From positions 62,001 to 126,000 of the forward strand of contig JAEEHF010000047.1 of NCBI GenBank assembly GCA_016280725.1: a stretch of DNA of 64,000 nt. Reading direction: 5' to 3'. Below, in pieces: positions 44,674 through 52,114 of the stretch. The notes under the pieces are model-generated. The model was not told the DNA's origin. It searched no databases and was given only the letters and a program-made list of their open reading frames with translations. This DNA is from Bacillota bacterium. GTDB lineage: Bacteria; Bacillota; Clostridia; TANB77; UBA1234. Numbering within the stretch: position 1 is the first letter of the stretch; every line of letters starts with the position of its first letter. Both the position numbers and the translations under genes were made by a program.

Positions 44674-46149
44674 TCATAATGATATTATTTTGCTAGCAAT
44701 CTTTTGTACAAACGTATTGTCATGTTCTACAAATATAAGTGTTGGGCTAAATTTTAATATCATCGCCTCTATCTGCTCTCTCGTTTGAATGTCTATAAAG
44801 TTTAAAGGCTCGTCCCAAACATATATATCTGCATTTTCTGTAATGCTCATTGCAATTAATACTTTTTTCTTTTGCCCTTCGCTTAAGTTTTCTATGTGCT
44901 TGTCAAATTCTTCTTTTGAAAATCCCATTTTAGCTAGCATAGCTTTAAATATGCTCTCATTAATCTTACTAGATTCTGCAAATTCTTTCAAAGTTCCTTT
45001 TAAATGATTTGTAAACTGAGATACGTACGAAATCTTAAGCTCATTTCCTACGCTTAAACTTCCACTTTTTATTTGCAAATCATTATATTCTCCTAAAATT
45101 GCTTTTAAGATTGTACTTTTTCCAGAACCATTTTTCCCAGCAAAACAAACTTTGTCTCCTTTATTAATTTCAAATGATAAATTATCTATTATAACTTTAT
45201 CACCATAAGCTAGTGTAAGTTTGTCTGCCACAATTAATTTGCTACGTTTGGTATCTAAAGGCTTAATTTCAAGTGCATCTTGTCTATCAATATCATTTAA
45301 TAAATTTGATTTTTCCTCTATTTCTTTATTAATTCTTTTCTCAATAACTTTTGAACGCTTCATCATTTTTGCAGCCATATGTCCAACATGTCCTCTGTCA
45401 CACGGCCCCATGCCAATTTTAGTTCGCTCAATTGCTTCTGACCATCTGTTTGTATCATACGCTGCCACTTTCAATCTATTAATATCTTTTTCAAGTTTTT
45501 CATTTTGCGATAGTTCAAAATTATCTTTATAATCTTTATTCTGCTTCCAGCTAGAATAATTACCTGCTTGAACGTCTATTGTTGTATTATTAATTGAAAT
45601 TATGTGGTCCACAACTTTATCTAATAGCTCTCTATCATGTGAAACTAAGATAAACCCTTTTTTTCTTTTTAAATAGTTTGCTATTGCTTCTCTAGAATAT
45701 GCATCTAAATGATTAGTTGGCTCGTCTATAAGTAGAAAATTATTATTCTTTAAAAATAGTGAGATAAGTAAAATTTTTACCTGTTCTCCACCGCTTAATG
45801 TATTAAATGGTCTATATAATACATCTACATCAATTTCCAGAAGATTCATTTCTTTATATATTTCCCAATCCTCTACACCAACCGCTATAGACTGAATAAG
45901 TTCCATCGTATTTTGCGTAGGATCTTTTACTTCAAATGGAAAATAATCTATCTCGACATTTTTAGAAATGCTACCTTCAAAATCTAGCTCACCATTTAGA
46001 ATTTTTAAAAAAGTGGTCTTACCTTTTCCATTTCGACCAATAATACCTAACTTCCAATTTGTATTTAGTATAAAACTTGTATCATCAAATATCTTCTCAT
46101 ATCTTCCTGGATACGAAAAAGAAAGATGACTAACGTTAATTTCTGACAT
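44674..46149 (-). CDS. Lsa-like ABC-F ribosomal protection protein
   Basis: A 491-residue twin-ATPase ABC-F without membrane segments. First domain: Walker A GRNGKGKTT, signature LSGGEQ, Walker B FLLIDEPTNHLD. Interdomain linker: about 80 charged residues with HMAAKMMKRSKVIEKR. Second domain: GKNGSGKST, LSEGQKKK, IYVWDEPLNFID. Whole-length resemblance from memory is to Lsa proteins (NTNWKLGIIGRNGKG, YRPFNTLSGGE), which dislodge lincosamides, streptogramins A and pleuromutilins from the ribosome. Whether this one confers resistance is not shown. ATG at 46149 follows AAAGGGTG. Confidence 0.88.
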   Translation of the reverse strand: MSEINVSHLSFSYPGRYEKIFDDTSFILNTNWKLGIIGRNGKGKTTFLKILNGELDFEGSISKNVEIDYFPFEVKDPTQNTMELIQSIAVGVEDWEIYKEMNLLEIDVDVLYRPFNTLSGGEQVKILLISLFLKNNNFLLIDEPTNHLDAYSREAIANYLKRKKGFILVSHDRELLDKVVDHIISINNTTIDVQAGNYSSWKQNKDYKDNFELSQNEKLEKDINRLKVAAYDTNRWSEAIERTKIGMGPCDRGHVGHMAAKMMKRSKVIEKRINKEIEEKSNLLNDIDRQDALEIKPLDTKRSKLIVADKLTLAYGDKVIIDNLSFEINKGDKVCFAGKNGSGKSTILKAILGEYNDLQIKSGSLSVGNELKISYVSQFTNHLKGTLKEFAESSKINESIFKAMLAKMGFSKEEFDKHIENLSEGQKKKVLIAMSITENADIYVWDEPLNFIDIQTREQIEAMILKFSPTLIFVEHDNTFVQKIASKIISL

Positions 46150-46181
46150 ATAATCACCCTTTCGTAATTTATTTTCAAAAA

Positions 46182-46235
46182 TTAACAATTAATCATCTTC
46201 CTCACCTACTTTTTCAATAATCTAGGGAAATTATA
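46182..46235 (-). promoter_or_regulatory. ABC-F promoter -10 element and leader with a four-codon ORF
   Basis: On the minus strand TGGTATAAT (extended -10, TATAAT at 46235-46230) would start transcription near 46223. The leader of about 75 bases contains ATG ATT AAT TGT TAA (46196-46182) behind AGGTGAG. Antibiotic-resistance ABC-F genes are often controlled by leader peptides, so the mini-ORF is noted, but no clear attenuator hairpin was found. Confidence 0.35.
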
Positions 46236-46350
46236 CCACTTTTAGATGATGAATTCTAGGGACGTTCCTTTTTTCGATTGTTTCCTGGTGAACGCAGTGC
46301 ACGACTACTAATGAAAATCCGCCAAATATGTTAAAAATGCAGTTTGTAGG

Positions 46351-46366
46351 TTGTATAGGCATACAA
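46351..46366. promoter_or_regulatory. Operator-like inverted repeat upstream of the Cys-rich small protein
   Basis: TTGTAT-AGGC-ATACAA is a perfect 6-bp inverted repeat ending 6 bases before the -35 box of the consensus promoter at 46373-46401. Position and symmetry suit an activator or repressor site. Confidence 0.45.
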
Positions 46367-46372
46367 GGATAA

Positions 46373-46401
46373 TTGACAAGTTTACATAACTGCGATATAA
46401 T
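46373..46401 (+). promoter_or_regulatory. Perfect sigma-A promoter for the Cys-rich small protein
   Basis: TTGACA (46373-46378) and TATAAT (46396-46401) both match consensus fully, with an ideal 17-base spacer. Transcription would start about 30 bases before the ATG. Confidence 0.85.
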
Positions 46402-46440
46402 ATAAGTGGTTCCAAAATAATAAATGATGGAGGTATCAGT

Positions 46441-46620
46441 ATGTTCAAAAAGAAAACGGACAACAAGCCGAAAGAAGCCTCTTCCATCCCCTATGAGGGG
46501 TATCGTCCCTATGGGCCTTGTGTATACTGCGGTTACAACAAAGGTGGCGCTTGTACGAAGGAAGGACCCTGTGATCGTACTTTTGGCGATCATTACCTTC
46601 CTAAGGGTTACAACAGTTAA
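46441..46620 (+). CDS. 59-residue Cys-rich small protein, unknown family
   Basis: The gene encodes a basic, proline-containing N terminus (FKKKTDNKPKEASSIPYEG), then YRPYGPCVYCGYNKGGACTK and EGPCDRTFGDHYLPKG. Four cysteines in the order CxxC-x7-C-x5-C plus a His nearby suggest a small metal site or two disulfides. There is no signal peptide or membrane segment, so it is probably cytosolic. It has a perfect promoter, an operator-like repeat, GGAGG 7 bases before ATG and a strong GC-rich terminator, so it is likely well expressed. Codons are notably more GC-rich (CGT, GGC, CCC, AAG) than in neighbours. I do not recognise the family; it could be a metal-binding, redox or signalling protein. Confidence 0.75.
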   Translation: MFKKKTDNKPKEASSIPYEGYRPYGPCVYCGYNKGGACTKEGPCDRTFGDHYLPKGYNS

Positions 46621-46628
46621 CAAAGATA

Positions 46629-46656
46629 CGGGGCAGCGAATGCTGCCCCGTGTTTG
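46629..46656 (+). terminator. Intrinsic terminator of the Cys-rich small protein gene
   Basis: CGGGGCAGC and GCTGCCCCG pair perfectly around GAAT, followed by TGTTTGCGTTT. It begins 8 bases after the stop codon. Confidence 0.85.
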
Positions 46657-46709
46657 CGTTTAAAAACATATTATCAGTATAGATGCTAGTAAAGAAGCAT
46701 CTTTTTTTA

Positions 46710-48536
46710 TTACCTAATTTTAATATGTACTTCTCTTAGCTGTTCTTCAGTTACAAAACTTGGTGCGCCACACATAACATCCTCAGCACTTTTGTTTAAT
46801 GGAAATGCTATTACATCTCTTATAGTGTCTAAATCTTTAAGCAGCATAATCATCCTATCTACTCCTGGTGCCATACCCGCATGTGGAGGTGCACCATATT
46901 GAAATGCTGTATATAAAGCACCAAACTTTCTTTTAACTTCTTCCTCGCCATAACCTGCAATCTTAAACGCTTCTATCATTATATCTGGCACGTGGTTTCT
47001 AACAGCTCCAGAAGAAAGCTCTACACCGTTGCACACAACATCATATTGATAAGCTAGTATTTTAAGTGGTTCTATTTCTTTTAGAGCACTTATTCCACCT
47101 TGTGGCATTGAAAATGGGTTATGCATAAAACCTAGTTTTCCAGTAACTTCATCTACTTCATACATAGGAAAATCTGTTATAAAACAAAATTCAAATTTGT
47201 CTTTATCTATTAGGTCTAATCTTTTTCCAAGTTCTTGCCTTATTTGACCTGCAAATTTATTTGTAGTTTTTTCAAATACATCAGAAATAAAGAATATTAC
47301 ATCTCCATCTTTTAGACCATATGAATCTTTTAATTCAATTCTCTTTTCTATGCTTAAATATTTTGCGATTGGTCCTTTATAAATTGTCTTACTATCTACT
47401 TCTATCTCAGATGTTTTTTCTTCATCAGAGTCTACTATACCTAATTGTTCATGCTTTAATTTAAGAGACTCTTTATCATATACCTCAATATATCCTAATC
47501 CTTGCATACCAATACTAAGAGCATACTGAAGCATTCCCTCAAAAAATGACTTTGGCATACTCGTACAACTTGGAGCGACTATTCCTCTTACAGGTTTTAA
47601 TTTAAAAGGTTTAAAATCTACCTCCTTAAAAAATTCTGTTAGGTCAATTATTTCAAGTGGGTTTCTTAAATCTGGTTTATCTGTACCATACTTAAGCATT
47701 GACTCTCTATAAGGAATTCTTACAAATGGTGGTTTTGAAACTATCTTTTCTGAAAATGTTATAAAAGTATCATATAAAACTTTTTCTGCAATTTCCAAAA
47801 CATCTTCTTGCGTTGCAAATGCCATTTCAAAATCTAGTTGATAAAATTCACCAGGACTTCTGTCTGCCCTTGCATCTTCGTCTCTAAAGCATGGTGCAAT
47901 TTGAAAATACCTATCAAACCCTGAGGTCATTAATAGTTGTTTAAATTGTTGCGGTGCTTGTGGAAGAGCATAAAACATCCCTTTATGCTTTCTAGAAGGA
48001 ACTAAAAAGTCTCTTGCCCCTTCTGGAGAACTGCAAGTTAAAATAGGCGTAGTAATTTCTAAAAAACCTAACTCTTCCATTTTCTTTCTTAAAAAGCTTG
48101 TAACCTTTGAACGAAATATAATGTTATCGTGCATTTTACTGTTTCTTAAATCTAAAAACCTGTACTTTAGTCTTGATTCTTCAGAAGATTCAATAGATTT
48201 TGATATTTCAAAAGGAAGTTCTGATTTTGAGGACCCAAGAACTTCTATTTTTTCTGCTAATAATTCTACTTCGCCAGTTGGAATTTTATTATTGTAAGTC
48301 TCCTCATCTCTTAAAATAATCTTTCCTTCAAAAGAAACTACAGTTTCTCTGTGAACATCTTTAAGCATAGTATCATCGTGAATTACAATTTGAGAAGTTC
48401 CGGTTTCATCTCGAAGATCTACAAACAAAATTCCACCATGGTCTCTAATTGTATCAACCCAACCTGCTAGCTTGTGAGTTTCATTTAGATTATTTCGTCT
48501 AATTTCACCACATTTTAAAGTTCTGTAAATACTCAT
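46710..48536 (-). CDS. aspS: Aspartyl-tRNA synthetase
   Basis: A 608-residue class II synthetase of bacterial type: N-terminal OB-fold anticodon domain (LAGWVDTIRDHGGILFVDLR), catalytic core with motif 2 CFRDEDARADRSPGEFY, a GAD-type insertion (about 300-420) and motif 3 GMAPGVDRMIMLL. ATG at 48536 has AAAGGA nine bases upstream; two earlier ATGs abut the site. It is controlled by a T-box (48691-48936) whose specifier loop reads GAAC. Such a leader would suggest that the enzyme also makes Asp-tRNA(Asn) for amidation (non-discriminating AspRS); that is inference. Confidence 0.96.
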   Translation of the reverse strand: MSIYRTLKCGEIRRNNLNETHKLAGWVDTIRDHGGILFVDLRDETGTSQIVIHDDTMLKDVHRETVVSFEGKIILRDEETYNNKIPTGEVELLAEKIEVLGSSKSELPFEISKSIESSEESRLKYRFLDLRNSKMHDNIIFRSKVTSFLRKKMEELGFLEITTPILTCSSPEGARDFLVPSRKHKGMFYALPQAPQQFKQLLMTSGFDRYFQIAPCFRDEDARADRSPGEFYQLDFEMAFATQEDVLEIAEKVLYDTFITFSEKIVSKPPFVRIPYRESMLKYGTDKPDLRNPLEIIDLTEFFKEVDFKPFKLKPVRGIVAPSCTSMPKSFFEGMLQYALSIGMQGLGYIEVYDKESLKLKHEQLGIVDSDEEKTSEIEVDSKTIYKGPIAKYLSIEKRIELKDSYGLKDGDVIFFISDVFEKTTNKFAGQIRQELGKRLDLIDKDKFEFCFITDFPMYEVDEVTGKLGFMHNPFSMPQGGISALKEIEPLKILAYQYDVVCNGVELSSGAVRNHVPDIMIEAFKIAGYGEEEVKRKFGALYTAFQYGAPPHAGMAPGVDRMIMLLKDLDTIRDVIAFPLNKSAEDVMCGAPSFVTEEQLREVHIKIR

Positions 48537-48572
48537 TTTCATCATTCCTTTCTTTTTAAAAATTTATATAAT

Positions 48573-48612
48573 AAAAAAACGTCCCATACATGAATAAATC
48601 ACGTATGGGACG
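48573..48612 (-). terminator. Second intrinsic terminator between the T-box and aspS
   Basis: On the minus strand CGTCCCATAC...GTATGGGACG forms a 10-bp stem followed by seven T, about 37 bases before the aspS start. It follows the T-box's own terminator by about 80 bases, and no second T-loop-binding motif lies between, so any readthrough must also pass this hairpin. Confidence 0.75.
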
Positions 48613-48690
48613 AATTATATTATTGACTATTATAAAGCAATCTAGAGATATACTCCCTATGTGGTAAGCTATCTAAATATGCTTTGATAC

Positions 48691-48936
48691 AAAAATCCCT
48701 TGCGTAAAATACGCAAGGGACGAATAATCTTATAATCGTGGTACCACCCAAATTTGATATCTAACAATATCCTTTCTATGTTAACGCCATCGCAAGCGTG
48801 CTTGCTTTGCACAAGCAAACTCATAAGGTGTTCTTTCGCAAAACTCATATATGAGCACTTTCAGCCGTTTTCGATGCTCACTCTCTAAATAGTGTTGCTT
48901 TGTTACTTTTCCTTAATCATCGTCTCTTTGGTTATT
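48691..48936 (-). ncRNA. T-box riboswitch of aspS with overlapping Glu/Asn specifier codons
   Basis: Minus-strand parts in order: stem I base TAAGG (48915-48911) pairing with CCTTA; AAAGTAA with the AGTA S-turn; distal stem with AGAGAGTGAGC and GCTGAAAGTGCTC; the specifier strand CGAAAGAACA, with GAAC at 48833-48830; stem III; the antiterminator T-box GGGTGGTACCACG (48749-48737); and the terminator TCCCTTGCGTA/TACGCAAGGGA with five T (48720-48691). By position next to the conserved purine the codon is AAC (Asn); one base upstream the triplet is GAA (Glu). Neither Asp codon (GAC/GAT) is present. Confidence 0.9.
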
Positions 48937-48942
48937 GAATTT

Positions 48943-48971
48943 ATTATTACACGAAATTTATTATTTGTCAA
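48943..48971 (-). promoter_or_regulatory. Sigma-A promoter of the aspS T-box leader
   Basis: On the minus strand, perfect TTGACA (48971-48966) and AATAAT (48948-48943) are 17 bases apart. Transcription would begin near 48936, just before stem I of the T-box. The cdd stop codon lies 17 bases upstream of the -35. Confidence 0.75.
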
Positions 48972-48987
48972 TTAAAAGTTTTTTAGA

Positions 48988-49380
48988 CTATAATGAAAAA
49001 CTATATGGAAGTAAGTCTTTAATTGTGTATTCGTTAGTAACATTCTCATTTTCTACTGTATATATCTTGAAATCTTTATCGACAAATTCACTCATAAATT
49101 GTCTGCAATATCCACACGGCAAACACTCGGAAGTTGGGCTTTCATCTTCTTTTGCACCAATAACTGTAATTGATTCAAACTCTTTTTCACCTTCGGAAAT
49201 AGCCTTTGTAAATGCAACTCTTTCTGCACATATGGATTGAATCCCATGGTTTTCAACATTACACCCTGCAAATACTTTTCCATTTTTGCATCTAAGTAAT
49301 GCGCCAACCTTAAAATTACTATATGGTACATATGCGTTTTCTCTAGCTTTCTTTGCCATTTCAATATCTTCTAAATTCAT
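48988..49380 (-). CDS. cdd: Cytidine deaminase
   Basis: A 130-residue homotetrameric-type cytidine deaminase that converts cytidine and deoxycytidine to uridine forms in pyrimidine salvage. VPYSNFKVGALL, the catalytic CAE (SICAERVAF) and the zinc pair PCGYCRQ are all present. ATG at 49380 follows GGGAGA; upstream in-frame starts lack a ribosome site. It lies 20 bases downstream of the SLH-glycosidase gene, but function suggests no link. Confidence 0.95.
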   Translation of the reverse strand: MNLEDIEMAKKARENAYVPYSNFKVGALLRCKNGKVFAGCNVENHGIQSICAERVAFTKAISEGEKEFESITVIGAKEDESPTSECLPCGYCRQFMSEFVDKDFKIYTVENENVTNEYTIKDLLPYSFSL

Positions 49381-49400
49381 AAAAATCTCCCTATTTCTTA

Positions 49401-52088
49401 TTATTTCTTTGTACTGATGAAGTATATACAATCTCCAACTGGTCTTGGTCCATAACGATATGCATCATCATTATTTGCATCATACCTCATACTTGAGGCT
49501 GCCTGTGCGTACCAGAAACTTGCACCATTATACCAAAGTGTAGAAGAACCTCCTCCGTCACAATTGTATAAAATATTACAGTTGAGCTTCATACCCATTT
49601 CTGCTACTTGATCTAATGTTTTATTGTTTCCACTAATATTTGAAGAGTATGTAGACAATGAAGAACCATTTCTATTAGTATTATTACCACCCACCATTCT
49701 ACCACTTGTATTAATGCCACTATATGTTCCTCCGCCTGTACCACTACGACTTGCTTTAGCAACTATTATAATATAGTTATTTCGGTCAATTTGCCCAATC
49801 GCTGTTCTTGGAGCAGAACCAGTACCTGTAGAACTCGTCTTTTTTACCCCATCCTTAATTAATAAACCTCCAAAGCGAATTGTACTAATTGTTCCGGCAT
49901 TAATAATTGTATCATAAGATGCACCACTAAAAAATTTAAGAGAGCCGTCTGACATAATTCCAAGGAGTGTATCTTTGTTATATGATGATCTTTTCCTTCT
50001 AATGACTCCATTTGTTATAACTAAATGTCCTATTGGCGTATTATCCCAGTCTCCTCCATACTTTTCCTGTTCAACCCAAAATGGCGTATGAGCAAAACCA
50101 CTACCATTACAAGCTACTATAGCATTATTTTTGCCTTGCATCATTTCTTCAACTCGTTTTAATTTTTTATTCCATGAACTTCCGATATCTTCTTTCAGAA
50201 TCTGTTTCGAAGGATCGGCTATCCATATTTTAGTTATGAAAAATCCATCTGCTTCTTCAATCTTTACATCAATAGAAGAATCCTGATAATGCTCTAAAAG
50301 TCTACCTGAAAATGAATGATTATATATTGGCCTATTAGAAGTGCTTATTGTTACATTAACTGCTTTAGATGTCTTTTTATAATGCGTTCCTTCAGTAAGT
50401 GAAAACGATAACGTTGCAACACCAGGTCTCACTCCAGTAATTGTTATTTCATTTTTGATTGTATCCGTAGAAATAGTAGCAATATCCGTGTTTTTTGATG
50501 TGATTGTTAGCGTTCCATCACCAACATAGGAATAAGTTATTTTTTTAGAGTTTCCTTCGACTATGTTTCCGATAGTATCATTAACAGTAATACTTGATGA
50601 ACCCTTATCTATTTTCCATTTTATTTCTACATTTCCAGAATTTCCATTTTCCCAGACGTATCCAGCCTTAAGTTTAGCAATGACACTATACTCACCAACT
50701 TCAGTTGCTTTTGTAGTTCCAATTAATGTATATCCTTCTTCTTCGGAAATTGATTGTTCTTTTCCGGTGTATTGCATAGATTTAAATGTAGGAACCTTAA
50801 CTGATATGTACGAAACCGGTGCATCAGTAGATGTAACTCTTGGTGCAGGCGTTGCTGTTTTTGCTGGTGTTTTTGTAGCAGTTACTATTGGTGCAGATGT
50901 TGCTGTTTTTGCCGGTGTTTTTGTAACAGTTACTCTAGGTACAGGTGTTGTCGTCTTTGCTGGTGTTTTGGTAATAGTTACTCTAGGTACAGATGTTGTT
51001 GTTTTAGCTGGTGTTTTGGTAATAGTTACTCTAGGTACAGATGTTGTTGTTTTAGCTGGTGTTTTTGTAGTGGTTACTTTTGGCGTTGATGTAACAACCT
51101 TAGTTGGTGTTTTTGTAATAATTATTACATTAGTAGTAGAAGGTCTATTTGTTGAGACCATTTCTTCCCTACTTGAAGTAACAAAATCTGGATCAAAACC
51201 ACAAACTGTACATATACCAGATTCAAAATTATGTTCTTCAAATTCAAAATGTGCCATATTTAATGTACAATATCGTCTATGTACTTCTGCAGTGTATGGC
51301 ATCCATATACTCCAATTATGTGTGTGACTATCTGTTGATGATATAACAGTTGGAGCAATGGTTGGAACATTAGTTTGAGATATTGAAGGAACACTAGTAG
51401 TTGGCACTGAACTATGCATAGGCGTTGGAGCTAATGTAGTTTTAGTCGTAGGTTTTGGTGATGACTTTTTTGTGCCTCTAGAGATTATATCTAAAGCATT
51501 TTGCATTATTTGGCAAACTTGTGCCCTAGTTAAACTCCCCTTAGGATTAAATGTTCCGTCACCATACCCGTTAACTAGTCCATTTTCAACCGCAATAGCA
51601 ATGTATTTTTTTGTTTCATCTGATATTTGGTTTTTATCGGAAAATCGATTTAATACTTCTATATTATAATTTGTTTCGGCTAATCCTAAAGATGTAACTA
51701 TCGCTTTGGTAACATCCTCTCGAAGCGCATCATCATTTGGTGAAAAATAGAGTCTGGAATTTGTCATATAATAATTCATATATCTACTTGCAATATCAAC
51801 ATAGCCCTTACCCCAAAATGAATTATCAATATCTACAAAATCAATTTCTGTTTTTAAATTTAGATTTAATGAAATAACAAATATTTTTGCAAATTCTGCT
51901 CTAGTAATACTTTTGTCCGGATTAAATGTTCCGTCCGGATATCCATTTATAATTCCTTTATTGGACATAGTCTCAATAACTGGATATGCCCAATGCGACG
52001 GAAGAACATCTGAATATCTATTTGCTAAAGATATACTAGAAAATAATATCGTCATCAAAAGTGATAGACATATAATACGTAATCTCAT
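49401..52088 (-). CDS. SLH-anchored phosphodiester glycosidase-like (NAGPA/DUF2233) surface protein
   Basis: An 895-residue exported protein: signal peptide (1-22); three SLH repeats (about 23-200, for example GIINGYPDGTFNPDKSITRAEF and GLVNGYGDGTFNPKG), a Thr/Pro/Ser linker; a His/Cys module (about 250-303) with RRYC and CTVCG; a 16-residue Thr/Pro repeat (KTPAKTTTSVPRVTIT-type, about 325-422); Ig-like segments; and a C-terminal phosphodiester glycosidase domain (about 640-895) with IVACNGSGF, PRTAIGQI and ILYNCDGGGSSTLWY. That domain in relatives cleaves sugar-1-phosphodiesters. It may act on the phosphodiester surface polymer implied by the Stealth genes; this is inference. Confidence 0.87.
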   Translation of the reverse strand: MRLRIICLSLLMTILFSSISLANRYSDVLPSHWAYPVIETMSNKGIINGYPDGTFNPDKSITRAEFAKIFVISLNLNLKTEIDFVDIDNSFWGKGYVDIASRYMNYYMTNSRLYFSPNDDALREDVTKAIVTSLGLAETNYNIEVLNRFSDKNQISDETKKYIAIAVENGLVNGYGDGTFNPKGSLTRAQVCQIMQNALDIISRGTKKSSPKPTTKTTLAPTPMHSSVPTTSVPSISQTNVPTIAPTVISSTDSHTHNWSIWMPYTAEVHRRYCTLNMAHFEFEEHNFESGICTVCGFDPDFVTSSREEMVSTNRPSTTNVIIITKTPTKVVTSTPKVTTTKTPAKTTTSVPRVTITKTPAKTTTSVPRVTITKTPAKTTTPVPRVTVTKTPAKTATSAPIVTATKTPAKTATPAPRVTSTDAPVSYISVKVPTFKSMQYTGKEQSISEEEGYTLIGTTKATEVGEYSVIAKLKAGYVWENGNSGNVEIKWKIDKGSSSITVNDTIGNIVEGNSKKITYSYVGDGTLTITSKNTDIATISTDTIKNEITITGVRPGVATLSFSLTEGTHYKKTSKAVNVTISTSNRPIYNHSFSGRLLEHYQDSSIDVKIEEADGFFITKIWIADPSKQILKEDIGSSWNKKLKRVEEMMQGKNNAIVACNGSGFAHTPFWVEQEKYGGDWDNTPIGHLVITNGVIRRKRSSYNKDTLLGIMSDGSLKFFSGASYDTIINAGTISTIRFGGLLIKDGVKKTSSTGTGSAPRTAIGQIDRNNYIIIVAKASRSGTGGGTYSGINTSGRMVGGNNTNRNGSSLSTYSSNISGNNKTLDQVAEMGMKLNCNILYNCDGGGSSTLWYNGASFWYAQAASSMRYDANNDDAYRYGPRPVGDCIYFISTKK
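50823..51117 (-). repeat. Tandem 48-base coding repeats (Thr/Pro linker)
   Basis: Five to six imperfect 48-base units encode a repeating KTPAKTTTSVPRVTIT-type linker in the SLH-glycosidase protein. They differ by scattered substitutions, the middle pair being nearly identical. The linker likely spans the wall and may vary in copy number between strains. Confidence 0.8.
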
Positions 52089-52114
52089 CGAAAACTCCTC
52101 TCAAATATAAAAGC

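Noticed and set aside
46231..46623. 130-codon minus-strand open frame opposite the Cys-rich small protein
   Set aside because: It has no ribosome site, and the plus strand has a perfect promoter, ribosome site and terminator that fit the 59-residue gene exactly.
46424..46663. 79-codon plus-strand frame overlapping the 59-residue gene
   Set aside because: It starts across the ribosome site of the small gene and reads through its terminator in another frame.
50823..51117. Possible CRISPR array (regular repeats)
   Set aside because: Units are contiguous and in coding frame with no unique spacers, and no cas genes are present.
50563..51327. 254-codon plus-strand open frame opposite the SLH-glycosidase gene
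   Set aside because: It is the antisense reading of the Thr/Pro-repeat linker (Val/Gly/Ala-rich low complexity) with no ribosome site; the minus-strand protein has clear domains.
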